From Harmothoe impar (Eukaryota; Annelida; Polychaeta; Phyllodocida; Polynoidae): a stretch of 64,000 nt of DNA. This document shows positions 1 through 8,819 of the stretch, one piece after another; the stretch's first letter is position 1, and each line of letters starts with the position of its first letter. The stretch is from assembly GCA_947462335.1 (NCBI GenBank), contig OX381708.1, forward strand, positions 4,154,001-4,218,000, read 5' to 3'. The notes under the pieces were generated by a model. The model was not told the origin of the DNA. It saw only the letters and a program-made list of their open reading frames with translations, and made no database searches. The position numbers were made by a program, and so were the translations under genes.

Positions 1-18
1 TATTTGTAGGTGGCCAAG

Positions 19-1446
19 ATGTCGGCCTACGACGAGGCCTACCTGGAGGGTGACCTTGAGGCGGAGGAGACGCTGGAGGAGAGCCTGTTTGAGGTCATCT
101 TTAGGAACGACCTGGAGGCGGCCACGTTACTGGTGACACAGAGTGACGTGGACGTGAGTCGGCCTAACGGGCGTGGTAAGACCATGCTGGGGCTGGCCGT
201 GGAACACGAGCACGTGCCCATGGTGCGGATGTTGATGGAGAACGGGGCAGACATCAACCAGCCCAGTTTCTGCAGCAACGACTACAGCTTCCAGACCCCC
301 GTGGTGACTGCCGCCCGCATCCAGCACGAGGAGCTGCTCACCATGTTCCTCACCCAGAAGTGTGAGCTGGACCGGGGGGCCGGCAAGGACGGCAAGTCGG
401 CCCTCCAGTGGGCCGCCAGTCACGGTAACCTGGGCATGATGAAGGTGCTGTACGCGGCCGGGGCCGACGTCAACTGGACCGGTCCCTTCTGCAACACGGC
501 CCTGCACTACGCCACTATAGCCAACAAGCCCGACATCGTCCAGTGGTTGCTGGAGAAGGGGGCGGAGGTGACGGTGAACGGGGAGGGGCGGTCTGCACTG
601 CACATCGCGTGTGTCAAGGGCTACTCTGACATCATGAAGCAGCTGCTGCTGGCACGCTGCGAGGTGGACAGCTACGACTCGTTCGGCTTCAGCCCGTTCA
701 GCCTGGCCTGTCTGCGCGGCCACCTGGACATGGTGCGGGACCTGATGCAGCACGCCCGGCCCGGCACCAAGTACAACATGGAGAACGCCCTGCACCGCGC
801 CGCCGAGTGCGGCCATCTCGAGGTGCTCGAGTTCCTCATCCACAAAGGGGCCGACGTCAACTCTGTCAACAGCAGCGGGGAGTCGGCCTTGTCCATCGCG
901 GCGCGCGGCCAGCCCGTGTCGGTCAAGCTGCTGCTGGAGAACAAGGCGGTGATCAACGTGGTGGACAAACGCGGCTACAGCCCCTTACAACACGCCATCC
1001 TGCGGGAGCAGATCGACGTGGCCGTGTGCCTCATCAAGCACGGCTCCAACCTGCACACCACCTCCTCCCTCATAGACTCTCCCCTACAGAGCGGCTACTC
1101 CACCTCCAACCCCCTGCTCATCAAGTGCCTCATCGACGCCGGCGTCACCCTCAGCACAGAGAAGTGGTTCACCGTCTACGCCTGTCAGACCAAGCTGCGG
1201 GAGCTGGACTTTCAGTACAACTCCCTGCGCTACCGCCACACCATCGACGCCCAGCGCGACGTGTGGCAGTGGGTGATGGGTAAGATCGGCAAGCCCCGCT
1301 CCCTGCTCGAGTCCTGCCGCACCGCCGCCCGCACCCAGCTCGTCACCTCCTCGGGCGGCAGGAGCATCCTGGCCAACATAGACCAACTCCCCCTGCCTAC
1401 CGCCCTCAAGAAATATCTTGCCCTCGAGGATTATTTCCGGATCTGA
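19..1446 (+). CDS. ASB-like ankyrin-repeat and SOCS-box protein, copy 1
   Basis: Likely substrate-recognition subunit of a Cullin-5/Elongin-BC ubiquitin ligase. The frame is open from base 10, right after a tttgtag splice acceptor, and the first ATG is at 19. Counting from base 10 the frame has 478 codons. About ten ankyrin repeats span residues ~24-383, with clear repeats at ~128-155, 161-190, 194-220 and 290-317 (TALHYA and SALHIA cores). A linker follows, then a C-terminal SOCS box at ~428-472. The Elongin BC-box S431-L432-xxx-C436-xxx-A440 fits the family consensus and LPLP at 460-463 fits the Cul5 box. The exon is far more GC-rich than its surroundings. The nearest downstream gene is the convergent DUF6314-like gene. 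The promoter of this copy lies outside the window. The exact ASB subgroup is not assigned; an upstream coding exon cannot be excluded. Confidence 0.93.
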   Translation: MSAYDEAYLEGDLEAEETLEESLFEVIFRNDLEAATLLVTQSDVDVSRPNGRGKTMLGLAVEHEHVPMVRMLMENGADINQPSFCSNDYSFQTPVVTAARIQHEELLTMFLTQKCELDRGAGKDGKSALQWAASHGNLGMMKVLYAAGADVNWTGPFCNTALHYATIANKPDIVQWLLEKGAEVTVNGEGRSALHIACVKGYSDIMKQLLLARCEVDSYDSFGFSPFSLACLRGHLDMVRDLMQHARPGTKYNMENALHRAAECGHLEVLEFLIHKGADVNSVNSSGESALSIAARGQPVSVKLLLENKAVINVVDKRGYSPLQHAILREQIDVAVCLIKHGSNLHTTSSLIDSPLQSGYSTSNPLLIKCLIDAGVTLSTEKWFTVYACQTKLRELDFQYNSLRYRHTIDAQRDVWQWVMGKIGKPRSLLESCRTAARTQLVTSSGGRSILANIDQLPLPTALKKYLALEDYFRI

Positions 1447-4196
1447 GGAATGCATCAGGAAGAACGCTCTGTGGTTGAGACGTTTGGCTAAGACAAAAAG
1501 ACGCTGTATGAGGTGAAGTGGTTCTCCTTTACCTGAAACAGCTCTTATTAGTTTTGGTCTGAAGTTTGTTGGTTTGGAAAATGACAGAATGTGTTGTTGT
1601 ACGATTGATGAAGCCTGTAAAATGTTTGAATACTGCCTTTGTGATGTGTAAGAGGTAGGTATAATGTTAGCACTTCATGAGCACCATGCCATCCTGAAGA
1701 GTTAAATAGATTTCAGTAGCAGGGCATTACATTGAACATGTTTAACATTTTTAGAACTAAAATATGTTCATATATAAACAACTCAGGACGTATTTCTATC
1801 CAATGTACGTTCACACAATGTAGTCACACAATGTAAGCCAAAAGTATTTGATCTGGTCATCAATTTTGTCAGATGACTAAGCTATAGTAAACATGTCTGT
1901 CCATTTGTATCGTATTTTCACCACAACATCATTATTACAGTGGCAAACCGTGTATGCTTAAACTTGTGATAACGTGCCGCAGGTCAGATATTACAGAATA
2001 CTTTGTGTGTGTCATCTAATTCACCATGACTTCATTCAACAGGCTGCACACATAGGGACTTACAAATACCAGAAATGACCCGGGTACCTTTTCTTGTCAG
2101 TGCCATGGGAAGTTACCAGAGACTTATTGCCATATATCCAGGTGCACTTCAGATTCCTAGTGGGAATCTGCAATTTGATGCTTGTATGAAATCTCAAAAA
2201 AGGGACATGTAAATCACAGGATGACGATGACCCCTGGCCATACCACACGACTGTCATGTCCGCTCATGTCAATATGCGCTTTCCTGTGATATGTCAAATC
2301 TGAAAGATGTGATTCATGTCGCTTTGCTTTACATCTAACAAGAGTATAGAAATATAACCAATTCATAGCGTCTGGAATACTGCAAAAGTGGACAAATCAG
2401 TCAGAAAAAGAATTATCATGCTATAATATGGAACATTTACTGCATTAAGTTTATGGAAGATGGCTATGTTATTTGTATGTACACTGGTGAGGTTATCATG
2501 AGGTACCCTTGTTCAGGAAGGCATGACAAGCCTTGGGGTGGAGAGTTCTGTTAAGACTATTCAATGCGTATTATCAAAGGGTACTCATAAAAGAACAGTA
2601 TTCATTGAATGTTCAACTTTCTTTAGATGTAAGGTTTTCAAGATTTAATATGTCCAGATGTTCCTTTGTTCATATTTGAGCAGCTAGACAGAAAGGATGA
2701 GCCATGCCAACATCTTTATAATTTGACTTTAGAAAAAGTAAACAGCCATCCAGTGGAGATCGAATTATGATAAGGTGTAAGGTGGGTGAAGATGTCTTAT
2801 GTTTTCTGGGATATGTGGATGGTGAGAGACTAGGATATTGAGTTTTATTTATAAATGCCTGTATTATAGTGTATATATCATGTGAGTAGTCTATCAGTAA
2901 GGTATATGATGCACTTAGTCTTTAGAAGCTGATGATGGTTGATCTTACTCTTTAAGGCACAAACTAACTTGCTAGTACTGTGTTGATGGATCATACTGGC
3001 CCTTCGGCTGTAGCGCCGCAATAACACATGAATCGGAGCACACCAGGATACACAATGTGTGTCACAAAATATAATGAAGACCTCATGATTTAACAGTGAT
3101 GAAATCAAAACGAGTAAGTGAAATGCATTTTTTACATGTACCATGAAAAGATCAATTGAATAGAAAAATGTATATATTTCTAAAAAGAAAGTGACATGAG
3201 AAGACTATGGAACCACCCTTTATTGTTTGATTCAGAATAAGGCTTAATGTACATATACCATTAGCTAGAGACAACAGAGATTTTGTTACCACTGTACAAT
3301 AAACTTCATTACCAGGCTTGCTGTTTCTTTTGTCCGTAAATGATTATCTAAAAAATAGTATGGAGATCTCTTAAGTGGAGTAAGAAGATCACCCCATAGC
3401 ACAGAATACAGAAACACTATTACTTTGATACAAATTTTGTATGTAGATATACCAATAAGAAGACCACACAGTGCACTACGAGGTAAGTTTCTGATCTGTA
3501 TGAAAGATTTGATCAATCCATGGTTATTATTTCTATGATATATTTTGAACATCTTCACAAGGTGATTTTGGTATTATATACCAGTAGTTCTGTTATCAAT
3601 CAGTCAATATACGTACCTGAAATGAACACATCTTTTCTAAATCACTCAGTTTATTCATATATTTGATACAGTATGGAAGCGACCATCATCTCAGTAACAT
3701 CTCATCACTTTTTTTCTAAAGCCTGGTGCATAGTGTGGCAATGAATTCTTTTCCTATACAGTGTATATTATAGACATGAGATGTGTTAAATATCACTATA
3801 AGTTATCAAATAATACACAGCGGAATGTAATATAACTTGGTCTGTTCAAGCGATACTGATGGCTCCCGATTCAATATAACAAAGACACACCAAAAAAGAA
3901 AAAATTTGAAAAAATGATGGGAGTGAGCAAAAATCTTTTTCTCTTAAACATAAATTTCATGAGTTAACAGGTGATTCCATCTGGCAAGAAAGCATAATTT
4001 AATCTCAAACTCCTGTAATTAGTAAAGTCTTTCACATATAAAAGAGTTTCTAATACTCATTTGACACATGCATAAGAAATGGCATGGTATGTTTTGCAGG
4101 TCAATATTAGTTCACACACACCTACATTTACCAGTATATATGCATGTCTAGTTCTGGGGGCATATTGCATAATTTAAGCCTGCAATATGATACAGG
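1447..4196. other. U1 spacer between ASB and DUF6314-like exons
   Basis: AT-rich sequence that probably includes both 3' UTRs. It holds a decayed version of the reading frame seen intact in U5 (about 2420-2770, with an in-frame stop), one copy of a ~90-bp internal duplication (3244-3334), a possible + strand AATAAA at 3298-3303 and a possible - strand AATAAA (tttatt on the + strand) at 3650-3655. A good - strand splice donor (CAG|GTACGT) lies at 3616/3617. I see no convincing gene. Confidence 0.6.
3244..3334. repeat. ~90-bp internal duplication, first copy
   Basis: This segment, with core gagattttgttaccactgta, is repeated about 2.6 kb further on (roughly 5618-5930), where in U1-U3 a MITE interrupts it. 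Both copies recur in the other units. Its origin is unknown; it may be a remnant of a dispersed element. Confidence 0.7.
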
Positions 4197-4973
4197 CTAG
4201 GATAGCTTCTTCACATAGTTTGTCTCAATAGAGTAGGACTTGTGAGGTCCTGTGACCGTCCAGCAGATAGAGAACCCAGCCTGGTCCTGTATAGAGAACT
4301 CTCCCTCGTACACGTCAGGGTCACAGTAATGGGTGCACTGAGAGCGCACTGCGCCCAGCTCCCCCTGGCCACCCTCGTCTACGTCCGGGAACCTCAGGTC
4401 ATGGAAGTGCTGCCCGGGGCTGAAGCAGCAGCTGAGGGGGCTGCCCGGCACTGTGTACGGATCCAGCACCGCTGCTGACCGGTCCTTAGCGCTGCAGTGG
4501 TACACGCTGATCTCCGCAGCCAGCCACTGGTCAGCGCCTGCCCCTGGGAAGCAGTAGAGGTACTGGCGGTTAACGAGTGTTGCGGGGCTCAGGTCTGACT
4601 CGTGGTTGTTCAACATGCCCTGTTCTCGGTACAACAAAGATGGCTGCTTCACCTGCTGCTGTTGTTGCCTGCTGGGCGACTCCCTCACTGATGCACTGCC
4701 CTCTTCTGATGTCTGCCCCTTACACACCCCTGCCGGACTGGTCCATTCAGCCTCACCACCCTCCTCTGACGCCTGCCTCTTACGCACCCCTGCCGGACTG
4801 GTCCAATCAGGCTCGGGGGTGTCAGGAGTGCAGACCCAGGGGGTGAAGGAGGCCTGCCCGCTGCTGATGGAGGCCAGGAGGCGGTGTGGGGGCTGCAGCG
4901 TGCACACCTGTCGCTTGAACGTCCACAGGCCGTGGAAGTACGCCCACAGCCTGCCCCCCGCCATGTTCTCCAT
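4197..4973 (-). CDS. DUF6314-like protein with 20-residue repeat, copy 1 (258 aa, 2 repeats)
   Basis: Function unknown. The C-terminal half fits what I know of the DUF6314 family: FHDL at 190-193, C213-x-H215-x-C217-D-P-D-x-Y222, then W238-x-V-x-G-P-x-K-x-Y247 and a final T-x-Y253. The N-terminus has the family-like GLWTFKR at 15-21 and GQASF at 39-43. A lineage-specific low-complexity insert at ~57-107 separates these blocks. It has two copies of a WTSPAGV...SEEG repeat and a five-glutamine run. The ATG at 4971-4973 is one base after a tttcag acceptor, so an upstream non-coding exon is likely. No signal peptide or membrane segment is seen. It converges on the ASB gene. The family call rests on motif recognition and needs a profile search. 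Confidence 0.78.
   Translation of the reverse strand: MENMAGGRLWAYFHGLWTFKRQVCTLQPPHRLLASISSGQASFTPWVCTPDTPEPDWTSPAGVRKRQASEEGGEAEWTSPAGVCKGQTSEEGSASVRESPSRQQQQQVKQPSLLYREQGMLNNHESDLSPATLVNRQYLYCFPGAGADQWLAAEISVYHCSAKDRSAAVLDPYTVPGSPLSCCFSPGQHFHDLRFPDVDEGGQGELGAVRSQCTHYCDPDVYEGEFSIQDQAGFSICWTVTGPHKSYSIETNYVKKLS
4701..4809 (-). repeat. 60-bp coding minisatellite, 2 copies (U1)
   Basis: In-frame 60-bp (20-codon) repeat inside the DUF6314-like exon, encoding WTSPAGVxKxQxSEEGGEAE-type units. The equivalents in U2 (13502-13610) and U3 (22303-22411) also have 2 copies. U4 has 6; U5 and U6 have 1 each. Confidence 0.9.
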
Positions 4974-5522
4974 GCTGAAAGGTACAAAGCAATGTATATG
5001 TTTGTGTGGTTTGTTTTAGCAATATTTGACATTTTAAGGGAGTGTTCAGGCAAGCCAAAACAAAGTGAAAGTTTTCATAATGTTTAGCTGTACACACCTA
5101 AACAAATTTAGGGCATTGGGTATGGCAAAATTGCCAACTTGGGTCAACTCATGACTAAAATTCTTTGCTTTGCTTTTTGGCTGTAGTTTAATCATCATTG
5201 AGATAGGTAAATTCAATTGATACATTAATACAAATAAGGGTATAACACATTCAAACATTATATGCAGCCCTTAAGGGTTAATAACATTCGGTATAGTTGT
5301 TGCCTTCATTGTCTGTCTCCCTAATTTTGTCACATTACTGACTGGGGGTAGATGTTTGACAATGTATCTATAGACGTGAAAGTAATCATGGTAGTGGCTA
5401 CTCTGTCATGTGGATACCCATGATATTAGTGCTGCCCCCTCCCCTGGACCGTGCCAGCCCCACAAAGGGTGTGAGTATTTCTTGACAACAAGGGGGGCCC
5501 ATGTATCCTAACAACAGGGTGT

Positions 5523-5542
5523 AGTGCATTAGTTAATGCACT
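5523..5542. repeat. 20-bp near-perfect palindrome
   Basis: agtgcatta-gt-taatgcact: 9-bp arms around a 2-base centre. It is kept in U2 (14324-14343), U3 (23125-23144), U4 (36972-36991) and later units. It could be a hairpin or a dimeric protein site; there is no evidence for either. Confidence 0.7.
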
Positions 5543-5634
5543 ATGCAGCCCTTGAGAGGTTAAAGCAGCACTATCAACTACACTACATGTGGTTGTGTAA
5601 GGCGTTGACTACCTGCTTAATGTACATTCACCAC

Positions 5635-5857
5635 CACCGTAAAACCCCGCCTTTAAGACAGATTTATTTTGGGATTTATTTTTCCTCCAAGACGGATTTT
5701 TATCTCAAAATATGGGGTCGTCTTAAAGGAGGGGTTTCATTATATAGTATTAAAGAGAGAACCATTTTAAAGTCTTTTTTCTACAAGACGGATTTTCATC
5801 TCAAAGTAGGGGGTCGTCTTAAAGGCGGGGTCGTCTTAAAGGAGGGGTTTTACGGTA
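5635..5857. mobile_element. MITE-like element, ~220 bp, in U1
   Basis: Terminal inverted repeats (accgtaaaacccc / ggggttttacggt, extending to ~24 bp with one mismatch), no coding capacity, and internal AAGACGGATTTT...GTCTTAAAGG repeats. It interrupts the second ~90-bp duplicated segment; U4-U7 show the uninterrupted site (e.g. 37068-37090). A TA at one end suggests Tc1/mariner-type insertion. Confidence 0.82.
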
Positions 5858-6159
5858 GTTAGAAACAGAAGAGATTTTGTTACCACTGTACAATGAACAC
5901 CATTACCAAGCTTGCTGTTCATTTTGTCTTTACTTTATGATACTATGCTGGATGAACAATATAAAGCCATGTTCTGCTCCGGGTGAGATTGTGGTGCCAT
6001 CTAGAGGGATAGAGCTCAGAAAGAGCAGTGAGACTGTGGTGGGGGATATGCTTGCATTGGTGCAGCACGCTGTGCTTAAAGGGTTAACTTGTTGTTAAAT
6101 GACCACTCCCTGAAGTTATCAAATTGGATAAAATAAAAATAAAAACATGTTTCTTACAG

Positions 6160-6610
6160 AACTGTCATTTGCTCAGCTGTTTACCAAGGGATTTTCAAAA
6201 TTCATAGTTCCCTGAAAAGAGGAGATACAGGGCAACAATGGCAGATGCAGCCACATTATCTAAAGGCGATAACAAGGCCGGGGAGGCGCAAATACCTGGC
6301 AAGAGGAGATTCAGGGCTACAAGTGCATTTGCAGCCACAGCGCCTAGAGGTGATGATAGGGCCGGGGCAAGCATAGAAACGCAAATTTTCGGCACTCGGA
6401 AATTGTGAAAAAGTTGTTAAAATCATTTCTAAGAAAAGTCTCATTTCCTCAGCTGTTTACCAACCGATTTTCGAAATTCAAAGTTTCCTGAAAAGAGGAG
6501 ATTCAGGACTACAACCCCCAATGCAGCCACAGTCTCCACAGGCCATAGTAAGGCCAGCGCGGACGACGATACGCAAATTTTCGGCACTCGGAAATTGTGA
6601 GAAAAGCTCT
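6160..6610. repeat. ~195-bp tandem repeat block, U1 (middle copy shortened)
   Basis: Three related copies marked by CTCAGCTGTTTACC and CGCAAATTTTCGGCACTCGG. In U1-U3 the middle copy has lost the stretch between the gcgcaaatac and ctggcaagagg boundaries. The block starts just after a ttcttacag acceptor-like sequence. Confidence 0.85.
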
Positions 6611-6750
6611 AATGTAGGCTAGAGAAGGCATCCATCTATCCTGGCAGATTACAGCAGCCAAAGACAAAGTGCTGTGACTTACTGTTAGCTAGGAGTGGTG
6701 TGTGAAGAGGGGCAAGTGTGTTTTTGGTTGTTTGTTGCTGTGGGAGATGA

Positions 6751-6830
6751 TGAGAAGACTGTGGCCAAGTTTGGTGTGGGGTGAGGGTCATGAGAAGACT
6801 GTGGCCAAGTTTGGTGTGGGGGGTGAGTGA
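6751..6830. repeat. 40-bp tandem duplication, 2 copies (U1)
   Basis: tgagaagactgtggccaagt... is repeated at a 40-bp spacing. U2, U3, U6 and U7 have two copies; U4 and U5 have one. Confidence 0.9.
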
Positions 6831-7221
6831 GTGCATAATTAGGGAAAGAATCAGTCTGCAGTGAATACCAGATGAGTTCTGAGTGGTCTAAATAGTTTGG
6901 TATTTTTTTTGAAATTGTGTTAGAGATGACAAAGGAGCCAGAATCAATTATCATCATCATGAGTGACCTATATAGGCATGGTTGTTTGTTGTGAAGGACT
7001 TCTTTGGGGGTCCATTTGGGTTGGGTCAGAAATGAAATGATTCACTTCCAAGATGGCTGACCATGCAGGTTTGTTGACATGATTCTGTGACCAGCATACT
7101 ATTATGTTGGTGGATGGGTGGATATTGCTTAGGAAGGATTTAATAATATGACCTCTGTCTGTTGTTAGTGTGAGAGGTTGCTACTCTTTCTTGATCTTGA
7201 TGTAAAAATTACAGTTAAAAC

Positions 7222-7798
7222 ATGTCTTGTTCAAAAAAGGCCTTTGACTTTTCAGACCAAATTTTCCCAAGATCACTGTTATGGATTATGTCATGTTACA
7301 CAAGTTGTGACCAGGTTCCCCATGACCCCAGTGACAGCTTGATTACTTTTTTGGTTCATAGTATAAAAAGAACTTATCCCAGTGAAGATAGAGTGGAAAA
7401 CCCATTTGAAGCTATTTCCTCTACAGGTGTCTTCCAGCCTGAACTCAAGCGCTGGTGTGACGAGCAACTCACTTTGATCCATAACCGTTGTGTGGAGGGA
7501 GGGGGTGGTTGCCTCTTGTGGACGGGGGCAGCAAGCGGCAAGGGTAAAGACAATAGATACGGCGTGAAGGCTGTTACTAAAGTAGAGCTAGGCCTGAAAA
7601 ACAAGCCAATGTCGGTTCACAGACTGGTCTACATGTTGAAGCACTACGAACCGAGTTTCCTATCTCTGCCATACCACGTTGTGCGCGGAAAGCAACCACC
7701 TCACCCTTGAGACCCCGAGTATGAATGCCGAACGGCGGACCTGCAATCTGATGCGTCACTGTTCAAAGGCTCACAACCCATTTTGCCTGTTACCATAA
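7222..7798 (+). pseudogene. His-Cys box endonuclease, broken copy (U1)
   Basis: The reading frame 7222-7710 keeps the first part of an I-PpoI-like His-Me finger domain (GGCLLWTGA, RYG, HRLVYMLKHYEP). It then shifts frame because 32 bp present in U4 and U6 are missing, so the catalytic SHLCH block and zinc ligands are lost. The old C-terminal coding sequence, with many substitutions, is still recognisable in another frame to the TAA at 7796-7798. A good splice acceptor (cctctacag) lies before 7427, so the part upstream may be intron rather than coding. Confidence 0.82.
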
Positions 7799-7925
7799 CA
7801 GTGCAAATGGTAGTGAATCCAACTCATATATTCTAGATTAAGGTGTTCTTTCGGTGTTCGTGTTTGATATTTACATGTCGATGGGACTTGGGAAAGTATA
7901 GCCAGAAGGTGAAGTGATTCAAGCT

Positions 7926-8175
7926 GGGCCGCTTCCTTGTCTGAGGCCAGGTAATCCCTGCCGCTAGGCCGCGTCCCCGTCTGACGTCCAGGATAAGCCT
8001 GCCGCTAACGTGCGTCCTTGTCTGACGTTCAGGGAAGCCTGCCGCTAACGTGCGTCCTTGTCTGACGTTCAGGGAAGTCTGCCGCTAAGGTGCGTCCTTG
8101 TTTGACACCCAAGTGAACCCTCCCCCTAGTGTATCCTTGTCTGACGTCCAGGGAAACCCTGCCATTAACGTGCGC
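7926..8175. repeat. ~40-bp promoter-proximal tandem array, 6 copies (U1)
   Basis: Direct repeats of CTGCCGCTAACGTGCGTCCT plus TGTCTGACGTTCAGGGAAG. Each better-kept copy has a TGACGT motif, the half-site of the ATF/CREB consensus. The array ends 27 bp before the TATA box. It has no spacers, so it is a minisatellite. Confidence 0.9.
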
Positions 8176-8202
8176 TAAAGGCTATTCCTGTACTTGGACC
8201 TC

Positions 8203-8210
8203 TATAAAAG
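8203..8210 (+). promoter_or_regulatory. TATA box, probable promoter of ASB copy 2
   Basis: TATAAAAG in a locally GC-richer context, downstream of the TGACGT repeat array and about 600 bp upstream of the ASB exon acceptor at 8810. The start of transcription would be expected near 8235. Kept in all six complete units. Confidence 0.6.
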
Positions 8211-8819
8211 ACGGACACGAGGCCTATACTTGGACTTGAAGTGGATACCCTTATTAAAACCTAATGAAAGCTGACTCCTGGACTTGAACCTGAAGTTGAT
8301 ACTCTTAAAAACAACTCACAAAAGGTCAATACTACACTTGAGCCAGCATCAGGACAAGCAGCAGCCTGTAATAATAATCAACTCTTTGAGGCTATAAGAC
8401 AACCTGACGGTTCACCCAGACCTCGTGCTCGGCAAAATCAAAGTGTCGGAAAAGAGCCGTTCACACCTCCATGGGATGTAATATCGGACACGTTTGATTT
8501 AATTGCGCTGTTGTTTACCACTGGATCGGCGCAGAGCCGTCGAGTGGCTAGCTCCACTCCTTCTATGAGAAAAAATAGAAAAACCAAAAAATTGGCCAAG
8601 CCCTTCGGGACTTTGGCCTATGCAGCAGAGATTTGACTGTTTTCCGGTTTTACTATTCCCGGAGGTCCCCGAAAGTTAATTGACAGACACCAGTGTAGAG
8701 AAACACATTCTTAACCGTAATTTTCGTCAGTGAATGAAATTTAGTTTTGCAGAATGAAAGAATGAGTGCATCTGAAGTTTGTTGTAACCTTTGTGTATGT
8801 CTATTTGTAGGTGGCCAAG

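Larger units (their letters stand above)
4974..7221. other. U1 spacer between DUF6314-like exon and endonuclease
   Basis: Contains the presumed intron and 5' region of the - strand gene, a 20-bp near-palindrome (5523-5542), a MITE (5635-5857), the second copy of the ~90-bp duplication, the 195-bp tandem block (6160-6610) and a 40-bp duplication (6751-6830). Three CCCTTAAGGG- or CTTAAAGGGTTAA-like motifs occur near 5266, 5550 and 6076. I see no gene. Confidence 0.6.
10..8810. repeat. Tandem cassette unit U1 (8,801 bp)
   Basis: First of seven direct repeats, cut at the ASB exon. It holds an ASB-like exon (+), a DUF6314-like exon (-), a 195-bp repeat block, a broken His-Cys box endonuclease (+), a 40-bp repeat array and a TATA box. 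It has the same length as U2 and U3. The differences I could find from U2 are two single bases, near 7310 and 7617, both in the endonuclease remnant. Confidence 0.97.

Noticed and set aside
127..843. Long - strand frame (238 codons, up to 309 in U6) opposite the ASB exon
   Set aside because: It is the antisense shadow of a GC-rich exon, rich in Val/Leu/His/Gln, with no motif; it recurs only because the exon recurs.
2060..2257. - strand 65-codon frame conserved in all units
   Set aside because: Short and without motifs; its conservation is no greater than that of the surrounding spacer.
2878..3144. - strand 88-codon frame
   Set aside because: Shortened or altered in other units, AT-rich, no signals.
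3298..3303. AATAAA as the definite poly(A) signal of the ASB gene
   Set aside because: It is 1.85 kb past the stop codon and inside the duplicated ~90-bp segment, so it is only a candidate.
3365..3380. TCTCTTAAG, matching the core of the known I-PpoI target, present in several units
   Set aside because: Only nine bases agree, a chance match is plausible, and the specificity of this endonuclease is unknown.
3286..3558. - strand 90-codon frame kept at equal length in U1-U3, U5, U6 and U7
   Set aside because: Differences between units are mostly amino-acid changing, composition matches the spacer, and U4 disrupts it; no motif recognised.
5464..5478. GTGAGT splice donor on the + strand after a GC-rich stretch, as a possible first exon of the endonuclease gene
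   Set aside because: The donor is absent in U4-U6 (gggagtgac), including the unit with the open endonuclease domain.
7926..8175. CRISPR array
   Set aside because: Repeats are contiguous and imperfect with no unique spacers, and the window is animal DNA.
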